Part shown: positions 15,949-25,391 of the stretch, one piece after another
Layout of the letters: every line of letters begins with the position of its first letter
Position numbering within the stretch: position 1 is the first letter of the stretch
Assembly: GCA_023429375.1 (NCBI GenBank)
Contig: JAEYVY010000013.1
Location: 124,001 to 188,000, forward strand
Source of the DNA: Bacteroidota bacterium
GTDB lineage: Bacteria; Bacteroidota; Bacteroidia; Bacteroidales; Tannerellaceae
Reading direction: 5' to 3'
Length of the DNA: 64,000 bases
Notes under the pieces: generated by a model
The model's input: only the letters and a program-made list of their open reading frames with translations
Told to the model about the DNA's origin: nothing
The model's database searches: none
Program-made: the position numbers and the translations under genes

Positions 15949-16893
15949 ATGAGTGCACATACTCCTTTCTTAGTGTTTTCGGGAAGTAACTCCCGTTATC
16001 TTGCAGAAAAAATTTGCCTAAGTCTTGGTTGTGAACTAGGACAAATGAACATTCAACATTTCGCCGATGGCGAGTTCGCGGTTTCTTATGAAGAATCAAT
16101 TCGCGGACGTGATGTATTCTTGGTTCAATCTACTTTCCCTAATTCTGACAACCTGATGGAGTTGTTACTTATGATTGACGCTGCTAAACGCGCTTCAGCA
16201 CATTCAATCATTGCGGTTATTCCTTACTTTGGTTGGGCTCGTCAAGACAGAAAAGATCAACCTCGTGTTTCCATTGGTGCGAAACTTATCGCTGACATGT
16301 TGAGCACAGCCGGAATCAACAGATTGATCACAATGGACTTGCATGCTGATCAAATCCAAGGATTCTTTAATGTTCCAGTTGATCATCTTTATGCTTCTTC
16401 TGTATTCTTGGAATATATCAACAGTGCATTGCCTTTAGAAAACTTATGTATCGCTACACCTGACGTAGGTGGCACAAAACGTGCAAGCAGCTACTCAAAA
16501 TACTTGGGTCTGCCGATGGTTATCTGCCACAAATCACGCCTTCGTGCTAATGAAGTAGCAGAAATGCGCATCATCGGTGATGTAAAAGGCCTCGATGTCC
16601 TTTTGGTTGATGACATGGTAGATACAGGTGGCACAATCACTAAAGCAGCTAACTTGATGATGGAAAATGGTGCAAAATCTGTTCGCGCTATCGCCAGCCA
16701 CGCTGTGATGTCAGACCCTGCTTCTGCTCGGGTTGACCAATCTGCTTTGACAGAAATGATATTTACCGACTCTATTCCTTACTCTAAGAAATGTGAGAAA
16801 GTAAAAATTCTGTCTGTCGCCGATATGTTTGCAAAAGCTATTCTCCGTGTATGCAACAACGAATCAATCAGCTCTTTATACGCTATAAAGTAA
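15949..16893 (+). CDS. prs: Ribose-phosphate pyrophosphokinase (PRPP synthase)
   Basis: Prs makes PRPP from ribose 5-phosphate and ATP, feeding purine, pyrimidine, His and Trp synthesis. The 314-residue length is standard. Motifs include FSGSNSRYLAEKI, the flexible-loop region YFGWARQDRKDQPR, the metal-binding MDLHADQIQGFF, and the PRPP-binding loop LLVDDMVDTGGTITKAA (about residues 221-237). It stands alone, with a bidirectional terminator shared with the convergent guaA; PRPP synthesis and GMP synthesis are metabolically linked. Confidence 0.98.
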   Translation: MSAHTPFLVFSGSNSRYLAEKICLSLGCELGQMNIQHFADGEFAVSYEESIRGRDVFLVQSTFPNSDNLMELLLMIDAAKRASAHSIIAVIPYFGWARQDRKDQPRVSIGAKLIADMLSTAGINRLITMDLHADQIQGFFNVPVDHLYASSVFLEYINSALPLENLCIATPDVGGTKRASSYSKYLGLPMVICHKSRLRANEVAEMRIIGDVKGLDVLLVDDMVDTGGTITKAANLMMENGAKSVRAIASHAVMSDPASARVDQSALTEMIFTDSIPYSKKCEKVKILSVADMFAKAILRVCNNESISSLYAIK

Positions 16894-16914
16894 TTCGATT
16901 GATACTCGATACAA

Positions 16915-16954
16915 AAAAAGGGAGGGATTTCAAATTTGAAATCCCTCCCTTTTT
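16915..16954. terminator. Bidirectional terminator between prs and guaA
   Basis: A perfect 40-bp palindrome, with A-rich left and T-rich right ends and GGGAGGGATTTCAAA as the core of one arm, lies between two convergent genes. It can terminate both. Confidence 0.92.
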
Positions 16955-16974
16955 AATATCACTTAGCTGACTGA

Positions 16975-18495
16975 TTATTCCCACTCGATAGTTGCAGGTG
17001 GTTTAGAACTGATGTCGTAAACAACGCGGTTCACACCCTTCACCTTATTGATGATTTCATTGGATACCTTAGCCAAAAATTCATAAGGTAATTGTGCCCA
17101 ATCGGCAGTCATCGCATCGGTTGATGTTACAGCACGTAAAGCGATTGTATTTTCGTATGTGCGCTCATCGCCCATTACACCCACAGAACGAATAGGAAGC
17201 AAGATTGCACCGGCTTGCCATACTTTATCATAAAGCCCCCATTCACGCATTAGAGAGATATAGATGTCATCGGCATTCTGTAAAATCTGCACTTTCTCTG
17301 CTGTAATATCTCCTAAGATACGGATACCTAATCCAGGTCCTGGGAATGGATGTCTTTTGATTAAATGAGGCATCATACCCAACTCAGTACCTACACGACG
17401 AACCTCATCCTTAAACAAGAGACGCAATGGTTCAACCAGTTTTAGGTTCATCTTTTCAGGCAGACCACCTACGTTGTGATGGCTCTTGATTACCGTTCCG
17501 GTTATAGACAATGATTCAATCACATCTGGATAAATCGTACCTTGTCCTAACCATTTTATATCTTTTAGCTTATGTGCCTCTTCATCGAACACATCGATAA
17601 AGCCTTTTCCAATAATCTTACGTTTCTCTTCAGGATCGGTCACCCCAGCCAAACGTGAATAGAATTTATCACGTGCATTGACACCTATTACGTTAAGTCC
17701 CAAGTGTTCATAATCACGCAAAACATTCTCGAATTCGTTCTTTCTCAATAAACCGTGATCAACGAATATACAGGTCAGGTTTTTGCCTATTGCCTTGTTA
17801 AGAAGAACTGCAGTGACTGAAGAGTCTACCCCACCTGAAAGAGCAAGGATTACTTTGTCGTCCTTTAATTGTTCTTTAAGCTCAGCAACGGTCGATTCGA
17901 TGAATGAGGCCGGTGTCCAATCTTTTGAACAGCCACAAATAGCAAGGAAGTTATCCAACAATTTGGTTCCATCAGTAGTATGGAACACTTCCGGATGAAA
18001 TTGTACACCCCATGTTTCTTCTCCTTCAACCTTATAAGCAGTAGCCTTTACATCTTCGGTACTTGCAATTACCTTAAATGATTCGGGTAAAGAAGTGATG
18101 GTGTCTCCGTGAGACATCCATATCTGTGAGCCTGCAGAAATACCGTTTAACAATCGGTCATTTCCATCAGCAAACACTAATTTAGCACGTCCATATTCAC
18201 GTGAGTTTGCAGATTCTACACTTCCACCTGATGTATAGGCCAAAAATTGAGCGCCATAACAGATACCTAACACAGGATATTTTCCACGAATTTCTGTCAG
18301 GTCAGTCTTAAAAGCGTTTGCATCATAAACAGAGTAAGGGCTTCCGGAGAGAATTACGCCTTTCACATCTGTTGCATCATGTGGAAATTTATTGTAAGGA
18401 ACGATCTCGCAATAGGTATTCAACTCACGAACCCTACGGCCGATAAGTTGTGTTGTTTGCGAGCCAAAATCAAGAATAATAATTTTCTCGTGCAT
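16975..18495 (-). CDS. guaA: GMP synthase (glutamine-hydrolysing)
   Basis: GuaA aminates XMP to GMP using glutamine-derived ammonia and ATP. The 506 residues comprise an N-terminal class I amidotransferase (Cys79 in GICYGAQ, catalytic His in QFHPEV), an ATP-pyrophosphatase domain with the PP-loop LSGGVDSSV (about residues 218-226), and the GMP synthase C-terminal dimerisation domain ending in PPATIEWE. The length and motifs are fully standard. The OmpH-like gene lies upstream on the same strand but guaA has its own -7 box. Confidence 0.98.
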   Translation of the reverse strand: MHEKIIILDFGSQTTQLIGRRVRELNTYCEIVPYNKFPHDATDVKGVILSGSPYSVYDANAFKTDLTEIRGKYPVLGICYGAQFLAYTSGGSVESANSREYGRAKLVFADGNDRLLNGISAGSQIWMSHGDTITSLPESFKVIASTEDVKATAYKVEGEETWGVQFHPEVFHTTDGTKLLDNFLAICGCSKDWTPASFIESTVAELKEQLKDDKVILALSGGVDSSVTAVLLNKAIGKNLTCIFVDHGLLRKNEFENVLRDYEHLGLNVIGVNARDKFYSRLAGVTDPEEKRKIIGKGFIDVFDEEAHKLKDIKWLGQGTIYPDVIESLSITGTVIKSHHNVGGLPEKMNLKLVEPLRLLFKDEVRRVGTELGMMPHLIKRHPFPGPGLGIRILGDITAEKVQILQNADDIYISLMREWGLYDKVWQAGAILLPIRSVGVMGDERTYENTIALRAVTSTDAMTADWAQLPYEFLAKVSNEIINKVKGVNRVVYDISSKPPATIEWE

Positions 18496-18523
18496 GCGAT
18501 GTAGAGTATTTAATTGAGTAGCG

Positions 18524-18531
18524 CAAAGGTA
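18524..18531 (-). promoter_or_regulatory. -7 box of guaA
   Basis: On the minus strand TACCTTTG matches TAnnTTTG exactly, about 29 nt before the guaA start codon. Confidence 0.55.
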
Positions 18532-18576
18532 GTAATAAAAAATTATACGTCGGGCAGGTATGCCCTTTTTATACCC

Positions 18577-19203
18577 TTATTCTTGTAAGGCCGGCGAAGT
18601 AAATTTCTTATTTAGATAATCAATCAAGCCTTGCGTTTCATTATAACTTTCTCGTGCATAAAGGATATTATCGCCACTGGTATTACTAAAGAAAATACTG
18701 ATTTTCTTCGTTTCATTATACCGTTTGAGATGCTGGATGATAGAGTCATACAATTGAAGATAGATACGATCCTGCTCTTCTCTCAATTCTTTAGACAATT
18801 GGTTTTCTAATGCATAGATTTCGCGTTGGTTCTGCTGAATCTGGCGGTATTCAGCATCCGACTGCTCACGCGGATAAAAAGGATTTTCTTCCAGCTTTTG
18901 TTTGTAACGCCTCATCTGAAATTCCAAATCACGTACACGTTGAGTAATTATAGCCCGCGAATTTTCTTCTTTTACGAGAAGCTGACTACGTAAATCCATT
19001 GCCAAATAGTAATTCAACAACAGCGAATCTACATTGATATAAGCGAATGAGAGGATGCCGACAGTATCTTGTGACACATCTTCTTGAGCAAGTGAAACAG
19101 GAGACCTTTGTTTATTATCCATCTGAAGAATAAATAAAATTATTATTCCTACAGCAAGAACTCCATTTATAATATAATTTATTCTACCATGACTCATAAT
19201 CAC
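18577..19203 (-). CDS. OmpH/Skp-like protein with an N-terminal membrane anchor
   Basis: This 208-residue protein has a hydrophobic segment at about 11-27 (INGVLAVGIIILFILQM), then a periplasmic domain beginning FAYINVDSLL, the characteristic first strand of OmpH/Skp chaperones. A long charged coiled coil (about 75-160) and a C-terminal strand region close to ISIFFSNTSGDNILYARES follow. Skp-like proteins hold unfolded outer-membrane proteins in the periplasm. Here no signal-peptidase site follows the hydrophobic stretch, so it is probably anchored in the inner membrane. The second Met (MSHGRIN, 19197) may be the true start. Confidence 0.78.
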   Translation of the reverse strand: MIMSHGRINYIINGVLAVGIIILFILQMDNKQRSPVSLAQEDVSQDTVGILSFAYINVDSLLLNYYLAMDLRSQLLVKEENSRAIITQRVRDLEFQMRRYKQKLEENPFYPREQSDAEYRQIQQNQREIYALENQLSKELREEQDRIYLQLYDSIIQHLKRYNETKKISIFFSNTSGDNILYARESYNETQGLIDYLNKKFTSPALQE

Positions 19204-19221
19204 CGACGTTCATTCCTAATA

Positions 19222-19251
19222 CAAAAGTAATGGAATACTAGCGAGTTTCAA
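19222..19251 (-). promoter_or_regulatory. Promoter of the OmpH-like gene
   Basis: On the minus strand TTG (19249-19251), 19 nt, TACTTTTG (19222-19229) fits the Bacteroidetes consensus in both boxes and spacing. Confidence 0.7.
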
Positions 19252-19419
19252 TATCTTATTGCGTTTTGTAAGCGAATTTAGTATACTTTATCTTAAATAA
19301 CAATCCTGTTTCCTTCTTTTTCGACTTTTAAACATAATTAGTTGACACTGTAGTTGAATAGTAATAGCCACTAAATGTTATTGAGACATCATCTAAACGG
19401 GTCTGAAATATCTCTCGCC

Positions 19420-19427
19420 TACTTTTG
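19420..19427 (+). promoter_or_regulatory. -7 box of the TonB receptor at 19475
   Basis: TACTTTTG matches TAnnTTTG exactly. With transcription starting near 19433 it supports ATG 19475 rather than the TTG at 19445. Confidence 0.5.
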
Positions 19428-19474
19428 TTGCGTAAACTTAAAAATTGAAACTACGTTTATACAAATTGCAAGGA

Positions 19475-22186
19475 ATGAGAAATCTTTTCAAAAAACACTT
19501 GGTTCTAAATGTATTTGCAGGCATTGCTGCAACTGTATCATCATTATCTGCTTACGCACAAAGCGGGGCGATTTGCGGAACGGTATTCGATTCTACATTA
19601 AAAGAACCCTTAATCGGTGCTTCAGTCATCATTGAAGGGACAACGACAGGAACTACCACCGACATAGAAGGAAACTTCAGGATAGATGGGATTAAACCGG
19701 GTATTTATAGTTTATCGGCATCTTATATTTCTTATCGTACGGCAACGAAGACTGCCATCTCGGTGGTCGAACATCAAGAGGCAGTGCTTCAATTTGAATT
19801 AACAGATGCAGGATTGGAACTTGAAGATATTATCGTTACCGGAAGGATGAATAGAGAAAATGAAAATGCCCTATTGCTTGAACGCCGTAAAGCTTCGGTT
19901 TCAGTAGAGCACCTCGGAGCAAGAGAAATGTCGATCAAAGGGGTGTCGAATGTTGCTGATGGTGTAAAGAAACTCTCCGGAATCTCATCAGCCGGTGCCG
20001 GACAGTTGTTTGTTCGTGGCTTGGGCGACAGATATAGCATTACGAGCATGAATGGACTTGTCATTGCCTCGCCGAATCCGGATAATAAGTTGATACCTCT
20101 TGAGTTATTTCCTTCTTCTGTTGTTCAGAATATTGCGGTAAGCAAGGTTTTTCAGGCTTCGTCATTTGCCGATTATGGCGGTGCTCATATCGATATTGTC
20201 ACCAAAGAAAACCCGGGTGATGATTATTTAAACGTATCCCTATCTACTGGAGGAGTGATAAAATCCACATTTGAAGACTTTCGCTATTCAGACAAGGCCG
20301 GTGGATTGCGTATCAAAAACTTGCCAAGCTTCATTAAAGATATGACATCTAAAGAGTTTGTTGAATATATCAAACAGAATAATCCTTTCGGCGGTGGTTT
20401 CGGAATTCATAAAAAAAGAACTCTGCCAGAACTGGGTATCGGATTATCTTTTGGTAAATCATGGTCTATTGGACAAAACAATAAATTAGATCTGATCGGT
20501 ACACTAGGTGTAAGCAACGATTATGAGATACGACAAGATTCGTATTCCACAACATTAACAGAGAAGGGAACACAGTTAAATGAATTTATCTCAGATGAAT
20601 ATTCGTACCAAACCAAGGCTTCAGCACTGATTGGTTTAAGCTATTCGTTTGCGACATCTAATCGTATCCGTTATAATTTCTTTTACTCTAGACTTACCGA
20701 TGATACATATCGTTCGCGGATTGGTTTTGATTCGGAAGGCAATGATTTGGAGGGGAGCAATAGTGTGTATCACATTTACAAATTGGCCAATAATCAAGTC
20801 GATGGCAAACATTCGTTTGGGAAATGGACTGTAGATTGGAAAGCTGGTTATGGCAATACAACAAGTGATGAGCCGGACAGACGACAAGTCATGTTTATTC
20901 GAAAGGATAACGGTGAATTAGCTTTGTTTAAACTTAACAGACAAGAGACCATGCGCTTCTTTGGTGAACTGGACGAGCGTGCCCTTGCTGGAGATTTGCG
21001 ATTTAAATACAATATTAACGATTTCAATCTTATCCATTTTGGAACGGCATACAACAAGAAAGAGCGTAACTATTTTTCAACCCGGTTCTTTTATAATTTG
21101 AGCCAACTTAATCCACAAATCGACAATATATACGATACTGATAGCTTTTTGAATCAGGAAAACATCAGCAATGGTCTGATTGTGATTGACAAAAATCAAC
21201 AGCCTAAATTCAGTTACTTTGCCGGTAGCGAAATCGTTGCTGCATTTGCTGAAACAGATTTTTATCCAATTGGCAACCTACTAATCAATGCCGGGATAAG
21301 ATATGAGCAGGCTAATCAATGGGTTCGATATTGGAATGATGCAGCTCAAGAAAAATATACAGAACTTAAAACAAACGATTTTCTTCCGGCATTAAATATC
21401 AGATATTCCATAAATAAACAACAGGTTTTACGGTTTAGCACTTCTCGTACGATTACTCGCCCACAGTTCATCGAGATGGCCCCTTTTCTTTACCAGGAAT
21501 CGTACGGAAGCGCTTCCATTCGTGGTAACGAATCATTACAAAACGGATATAATCTCAATTTCGATTTGCGATACGAACATATTTCAGGTAATGGCGACTT
21601 GTATTCATTGACCGGTTACTACAAATATTTAGACTCTCCGATTGAACGGATACAAGAAATTGCCGGAGGCTCTGCCGTTCATTCATTCCTCAACGCAGAC
21701 AAAGGAACGGCAATGGGGGTGGAAGCAGAATTTCGTAAAATATTCTCACCCAAATGGCGTGCCGGTGCTAATATCTCCTTAATGCATACCCGAGTGAAAC
21801 TTCCAGAAAATGGTGTTTACACAGATAAGAAGCGCGCCCTACAGGGTGCATCACCCTATTTGGCTAATGCAGATCTCTCCTACTCACCAATCCATATGAA
21901 CGGACGCATCCTTACGTTTGCACTTCTCTACAATCTACAAGGGCCTCGTATTCATACGGTAGGTATAAATCATCTGGGTAATATTAAGGAAACGGCACGT
22001 CACACATTGGACTTCAATATGAATTACACACATAACGAAAGGCTGAACTTCAAGTTGCAAGCCAAGAACTTGTTAAACCCTACCATCAAATTCAAACAAG
22101 AGATTACATCAACTAAAGAAAGACCACATGTGGAAACCTATAAAACTAACATAGCCCTTCAGATCGGTGCTACATACAGTTTCTAA
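19475..22186 (+). CDS. TonB-dependent outer-membrane receptor with carboxypeptidase-like domain
   Basis: From ATG 19475 this is a 903-residue outer-membrane transporter. It has a signal peptide ending near SLSAYAQ, an N-terminal carboxypeptidase-regulatory-like beta domain (GAICGTVFDSTLKEPLIGAS and following, about 30-110), a plug domain (VRGLGDRYSITSMNGL) and a 22-strand barrel ending in GATYSF with terminal Phe. The frame opens at TTG 19445, but an ATG preceded by AGGA lies at 19475 after a good promoter, so the later start is used. Unlike SusC it has no SusD partner; the next gene is a beta-helix lipoprotein. The substrate is unknown. Confidence 0.9.
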   Translation: MRNLFKKHLVLNVFAGIAATVSSLSAYAQSGAICGTVFDSTLKEPLIGASVIIEGTTTGTTTDIEGNFRIDGIKPGIYSLSASYISYRTATKTAISVVEHQEAVLQFELTDAGLELEDIIVTGRMNRENENALLLERRKASVSVEHLGAREMSIKGVSNVADGVKKLSGISSAGAGQLFVRGLGDRYSITSMNGLVIASPNPDNKLIPLELFPSSVVQNIAVSKVFQASSFADYGGAHIDIVTKENPGDDYLNVSLSTGGVIKSTFEDFRYSDKAGGLRIKNLPSFIKDMTSKEFVEYIKQNNPFGGGFGIHKKRTLPELGIGLSFGKSWSIGQNNKLDLIGTLGVSNDYEIRQDSYSTTLTEKGTQLNEFISDEYSYQTKASALIGLSYSFATSNRIRYNFFYSRLTDDTYRSRIGFDSEGNDLEGSNSVYHIYKLANNQVDGKHSFGKWTVDWKAGYGNTTSDEPDRRQVMFIRKDNGELALFKLNRQETMRFFGELDERALAGDLRFKYNINDFNLIHFGTAYNKKERNYFSTRFFYNLSQLNPQIDNIYDTDSFLNQENISNGLIVIDKNQQPKFSYFAGSEIVAAFAETDFYPIGNLLINAGIRYEQANQWVRYWNDAAQEKYTELKTNDFLPALNIRYSINKQQVLRFSTSRTITRPQFIEMAPFLYQESYGSASIRGNESLQNGYNLNFDLRYEHISGNGDLYSLTGYYKYLDSPIERIQEIAGGSAVHSFLNADKGTAMGVEAEFRKIFSPKWRAGANISLMHTRVKLPENGVYTDKKRALQGASPYLANADLSYSPIHMNGRILTFALLYNLQGPRIHTVGINHLGNIKETARHTLDFNMNYTHNERLNFKLQAKNLLNPTIKFKQEITSTKERPHVETYKTNIALQIGATYSF

Positions 22187-22254
22187 ATCAAAAACGAATC
22201 GAATAATCAAACAAATATATCTCATCCATTTATTTAACTTAATCAGAAAAGTTT

Positions 22255-23487
22255 ATGAAAAAGAATTATTGGAAATTCCTCTCTTCAGTATTTACACTTA
22301 TCGCTTTGCTCTCTACATCTTCTTGTAGTGATAACAAAGATGATGTTAAAATAGATAAAGAAGACGACGAAACAGAACTTAAAGGAGAGCTAATCGGTGA
22401 TTTGACGCTCAAATCCGGAAAAACCTACCAACTGACGGGTGGTTATACGGTAAAAGCAGGTTCTACCCTAACCATAGAACCAGGAGTTACAATACTTGCC
22501 AAAGAAGATGATATAGTAGACTATATATTAGTGGAACAGGGAGGAAAGATGCTGGCCGAAGGTACTTCTTCTAATCCAATCATTATGACCTCAGAGAAAA
22601 AAGAACCAGGAGCATGGGGAGGTTTGCATATCTGTGGCAAAGCAAAGATTAATGTTGCAGGAGGTACGGCCAAATCTGAAATAGGAAATGCCCCCTACGG
22701 AGGCGACGATGATTCGGACAACTCTGGTATATACCGTTACATACGTTTGGAATATACAGGTTATGCTTTTGATGAGGAGCACGAAGCAAATGGGGTTACA
22801 TTCTATGGAGTTGGCAATGGCACAAAAGTAGAATACCTTCAGGCATATAAAGGGTCAGATGATGGTTTTGAATGGTTTGGGGGAACTGTTAACGCAAAAT
22901 ATCTCGTAGCAACAAGCTGTAGTGATGATTCGTTCGATTGGACGCAAGGCTGGAAAGGGAAGGCTCAATTTCTCGTAGCTTACCAAGAAGACATCTCAAC
23001 CTTAGGCTACGACTGCGATTGTTTAATCGAAGCAGATAATGATAGCAAAGTATTTGGGGCAACTCCCGTATCCTCTCCTATCCTCGCCAATCTCACTTTG
23101 GTCGGCAATAACTCTACTGTAAACAAACGAGGCATCCGTCTACGAGCCGGTACGCATGCAAAAATTTATAACGCATTGGTGAAAGGTAAAGCAAATACGC
23201 TTACTACAGAAACGACTGAGACAGAAACAGCTCTTGACAAAGGTACATCAGTATTGAATAACATTTGGCTTGCTACCTCATTCAGTAGTAAAGAGGGCAT
23301 TTACACATCTGAGAAATTTGATGCATCTATTGGCAATTATCAAAATAAATCATTTGAACTGACCAATCATTATATAGGGGTTGAAGCCGGTGGTACAGAT
23401 CTGAGTGCTGATACATTCTTTACAAAAGCAGAATATAAAGGAGCCCTACCTAGCAATAGCGACTGGACAAAAGGATGGACAAAGTAA
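22255..23487 (+). CDS. Lipoprotein with predicted right-handed beta-helix
   Basis: This 410-residue protein begins with a lipoprotein signal ending TSSC (Cys24) followed by SDNKDD, a typical export-to-surface context in Bacteroidetes. The body has regular short beta repeats rich in Gly, Asn and Val (for example LKSGKTYQLTGGYTVKAGS and LTIEPGVTILA), suggesting a parallel beta-helix. Acidic patches (YGGDDDSDNSG) and a DDGFEWFGGTVNAKYLVAT region could bind metal or glycan. It lies 68 nt after the TonB receptor and before a terminator, so it is probably its surface partner. I do not recognise a specific function. Confidence 0.75.
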   Translation: MKKNYWKFLSSVFTLIALLSTSSCSDNKDDVKIDKEDDETELKGELIGDLTLKSGKTYQLTGGYTVKAGSTLTIEPGVTILAKEDDIVDYILVEQGGKMLAEGTSSNPIIMTSEKKEPGAWGGLHICGKAKINVAGGTAKSEIGNAPYGGDDDSDNSGIYRYIRLEYTGYAFDEEHEANGVTFYGVGNGTKVEYLQAYKGSDDGFEWFGGTVNAKYLVATSCSDDSFDWTQGWKGKAQFLVAYQEDISTLGYDCDCLIEADNDSKVFGATPVSSPILANLTLVGNNSTVNKRGIRLRAGTHAKIYNALVKGKANTLTTETTETETALDKGTSVLNNIWLATSFSSKEGIYTSEKFDASIGNYQNKSFELTNHYIGVEAGGTDLSADTFFTKAEYKGALPSNSDWTKGWTK

Positions 23488-23502
23488 TAGAATTATGAAG
23501 GG

Positions 23503-23535
23503 ATGGCTCAAATGAACATTGAGCCATTCTTTTTA
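23503..23535 (+). terminator. Terminator after the beta-helix lipoprotein gene
   Basis: A perfect 9-bp stem (23503-23511 with 23519-23527) with a 7-nt loop and T-rich tail lies between two convergent genes. Confidence 0.8.
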
Positions 23536-23538
23536 TGT

Positions 23539-23967
23539 TTATTCTTCTGTTGAGTCAAAATCAAATTCGAAGTCAAAGCCATCACTCATATAGGCCGTTC
23601 CCGTGAATTCCTGCAGATCACGACGATCTTTCTTTGTAGGACGTCCTAAACCTTTCGAACGATCCACAAAACCGGAGATACGGTTCATTTCTAAAATCTC
23701 ATACTGATCCGGAGTGGTAACGTTTTCCAGAAATTCCGGAACAAGCTTAGCTCCCATTCTTTTCTCTGTCAACCCTAAGACTTTAAAAGAATAAGTAATC
23801 GGTGGCTTACGTACCTGAATAACATCACCGATCTTAATCATACGAGATGCCTTAACATTCACGCCATTAATAGCTATCCTGTTTTTCTTGCAAGCTTCAG
23901 TAGCAATAGTCCGCGTCTTAAAAATACGGGTTGCCCACATCCATTTATCTATACGTACTTCGTTCAT
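23539..23967 (-). CDS. S4-domain RNA-binding protein (Hsp15/HslR-like)
   Basis: This 142-residue basic protein has an S4 RNA-binding domain at residues 3-60 (VRIDKWMWATRIFKTRTIA, then INGVNVKASRMIKIGDVIQV), as in Hsp15, which binds stalled 50S subunits carrying nascent chains. The C-terminus carries a basic GRPTKKDRRDLQEF segment and an acidic tail. It starts 4 nt after the pth stop, so it is the last gene of an rplY-pth-S4 cluster, all linked to translation. Confidence 0.87.
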   Translation of the reverse strand: MNEVRIDKWMWATRIFKTRTIATEACKKNRIAINGVNVKASRMIKIGDVIQVRKPPITYSFKVLGLTEKRMGAKLVPEFLENVTTPDQYEILEMNRISGFVDRSKGLGRPTKKDRRDLQEFTGTAYMSDGFDFEFDFDSTEE

Positions 23968-23971
23968 AGAT

Positions 23972-24535
23972 TCATTTATGGTTATATTGATTCATAGTGA
24001 CTTGCACACCAGCCAAACAAAAGCTACGCATCATTTCCACGGCCAGTTTGACTCTCTCGGGCATTTCTGCTAATTCTTGCGGTGTGAATTGTCCCAAAAC
24101 ATATTCTACCTGTCTTCCACGAGGAAAATCACTTCCTATTCCAAATCTCAATCGAGCATAATCCTGCGTTCCCAATAGTTCTTGAATATTACGCAAGCCA
24201 TTATGTCCGGCATCGCTTCCTTTGGGTTTCAATCTTAGCGATCCATAGGGTAAAGCCAAATCGTCAACTACAACCAGCAGGTTCTCTACCGGAATATTTT
24301 CTTTTTGCAGCCAATATCTTACAGCATGTCCACTAAGATTCATAAAGGTATTTGGTTTCAGTACAACTGCCTCTTTATTCTTAATACGGCATCGAGCAAT
24401 AGCGCCATAACGTTCTTCTGTAAACATAGCCCCTGCATCTTCTACCAAGGCATTCACCAGTCGAAAGCCAATATTATGACGAGTCCCTAAATACTCCGAA
24501 CCTATATTTCCTAATCCTACGATCAAGTATTTCAT
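23972..24535 (-). CDS. pth: Peptidyl-tRNA hydrolase
   Basis: Pth releases peptides from dropped-off peptidyl-tRNA. The 187-residue protein shows the family signature: GLGNIGSEYLGTRHNIGF with catalytic His20, KPNTFMNLSGHAV, VVVDDLALPYGSLRLK and GSDAGHNGLRNI. The length is standard. It lies 86 nt downstream of rplY, a pairing common in many bacteria, and 4 nt upstream of the S4 gene. Confidence 0.97.
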   Translation of the reverse strand: MKYLIVGLGNIGSEYLGTRHNIGFRLVNALVEDAGAMFTEERYGAIARCRIKNKEAVVLKPNTFMNLSGHAVRYWLQKENIPVENLLVVVDDLALPYGSLRLKPKGSDAGHNGLRNIQELLGTQDYARLRFGIGSDFPRGRQVEYVLGQFTPQELAEMPERVKLAVEMMRSFCLAGVQVTMNQYNHK

Positions 24536-24550
24536 AGCTTAATGTAAAAG

Positions 24551-24590
24551 AATAGGGGAAGCACATTCAACAGAATGCTCCTCCCCTATA
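24551..24590 (-). terminator. Hairpin after rplY
   Basis: On the minus strand ATAGGGG (24589-24583) pairs with CCCCTAT (24558-24552), with further pairing inside, followed by a T-rich stretch. It is probably a terminator or attenuator between rplY and pth. Confidence 0.55.
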
Positions 24591-24621
24591 ATGTTTATTT
24601 TCTGTTGCAAAAGCAAACTTC

Positions 24622-25275
24622 TTATTTACCAGCGGCAGCAGCAGCTCCACGAGCAGCACGTGTCAACTTAACAGCACATACTACAGCGTTCTTTGCATTC
24701 ATCAGTTCCAATCCTGGGAATTGAAGAGCACCTACTTGAATAGTTTTACCCAATCCTAAAGAATCGATATTGATAACCAACTTTTCAGGGATTTGTGAGT
24801 AAAGAGCTTTAACTTTAAGTTTTCTCATTTCAAGACTTAATTTACCCCCTGCTTTCACACCTTCTGCGTGACCTTCCAATGCAACTGGTACTTCAACAAC
24901 GATAGGTTTGTTGTCAAATACTTCAAGGAAGTCAATGTGAAGGATTTCGTCTGTTACTGGTTGGAATTGGATATCTTTCAAAACAGCTTTTACTTTTTTA
25001 TTACCCTTAATATCCAAGTCAACTAGGAATATTTCCGGTGTATAAATCAATTTACGTACAGCATCTTGAGATACAGTAAAGTCTGTTACGATAAGACCTT
25101 TATTATCTCCTAAGTCTACTAATTTGTCACCTTCAGAAAGCTTACCTTCGAAAGGCATAGCAACTGGTGAACTTCCGTATAATACTGCAGGAATCAAATT
25201 TTGTTTACGCAATTCTTTAACTGCTTTCTTTCCTAGATTTTCTCTAGCTTCTCCTTGTAATTCAAATGTTTTCAT
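24622..25275 (-). CDS. rplY: Ribosomal protein L25/general stress protein Ctc
   Basis: L25 binds 5S rRNA in the large subunit. This 217-residue version is the long Ctc type: an N-terminal L25 domain (residues 1-95, MKTFELQGEARENLGKKAVK) plus a C-terminal TL5/Ctc beta domain (about 96-190), then an Ala-rich RAARGAAAAAGK tail. The gene is monocistronic or leads pth and the S4 gene, and has its own promoter with a leader of about 70 nt. Confidence 0.95.
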   Translation of the reverse strand: MKTFELQGEARENLGKKAVKELRKQNLIPAVLYGSSPVAMPFEGKLSEGDKLVDLGDNKGLIVTDFTVSQDAVRKLIYTPEIFLVDLDIKGNKKVKAVLKDIQFQPVTDEILHIDFLEVFDNKPIVVEVPVALEGHAEGVKAGGKLSLEMRKLKVKALYSQIPEKLVINIDSLGLGKTIQVGALQFPGLELMNAKNAVVCAVKLTRAARGAAAAAGK

Positions 25276-25351
25276 TTTTTGTTTTTTGTGTTACTCAAAA
25301 TTAGTGCTTCCTAATTTCCCATCACACGATGCTGGGTATAAAAAAGCGCTG

Positions 25352-25382
25352 CGAAGATACGTCTTTATTTTCTAATACACAA
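25352..25382 (-). promoter_or_regulatory. Promoter of rplY
   Basis: On the minus strand TTG (25380-25382), 20 nt, then TATCTTCG (25352-25359) has correct spacing, with one mismatch in the -7 box. It leaves a leader of about 70 nt. Confidence 0.45.
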
Positions 25383-25391
25383 GCGTTAAAC

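Noticed and set aside
19445..19474. TTG start for the TonB receptor
   Set aside because: An ATG at 19475 has an AGGA just before it and gives a clean signal peptide.
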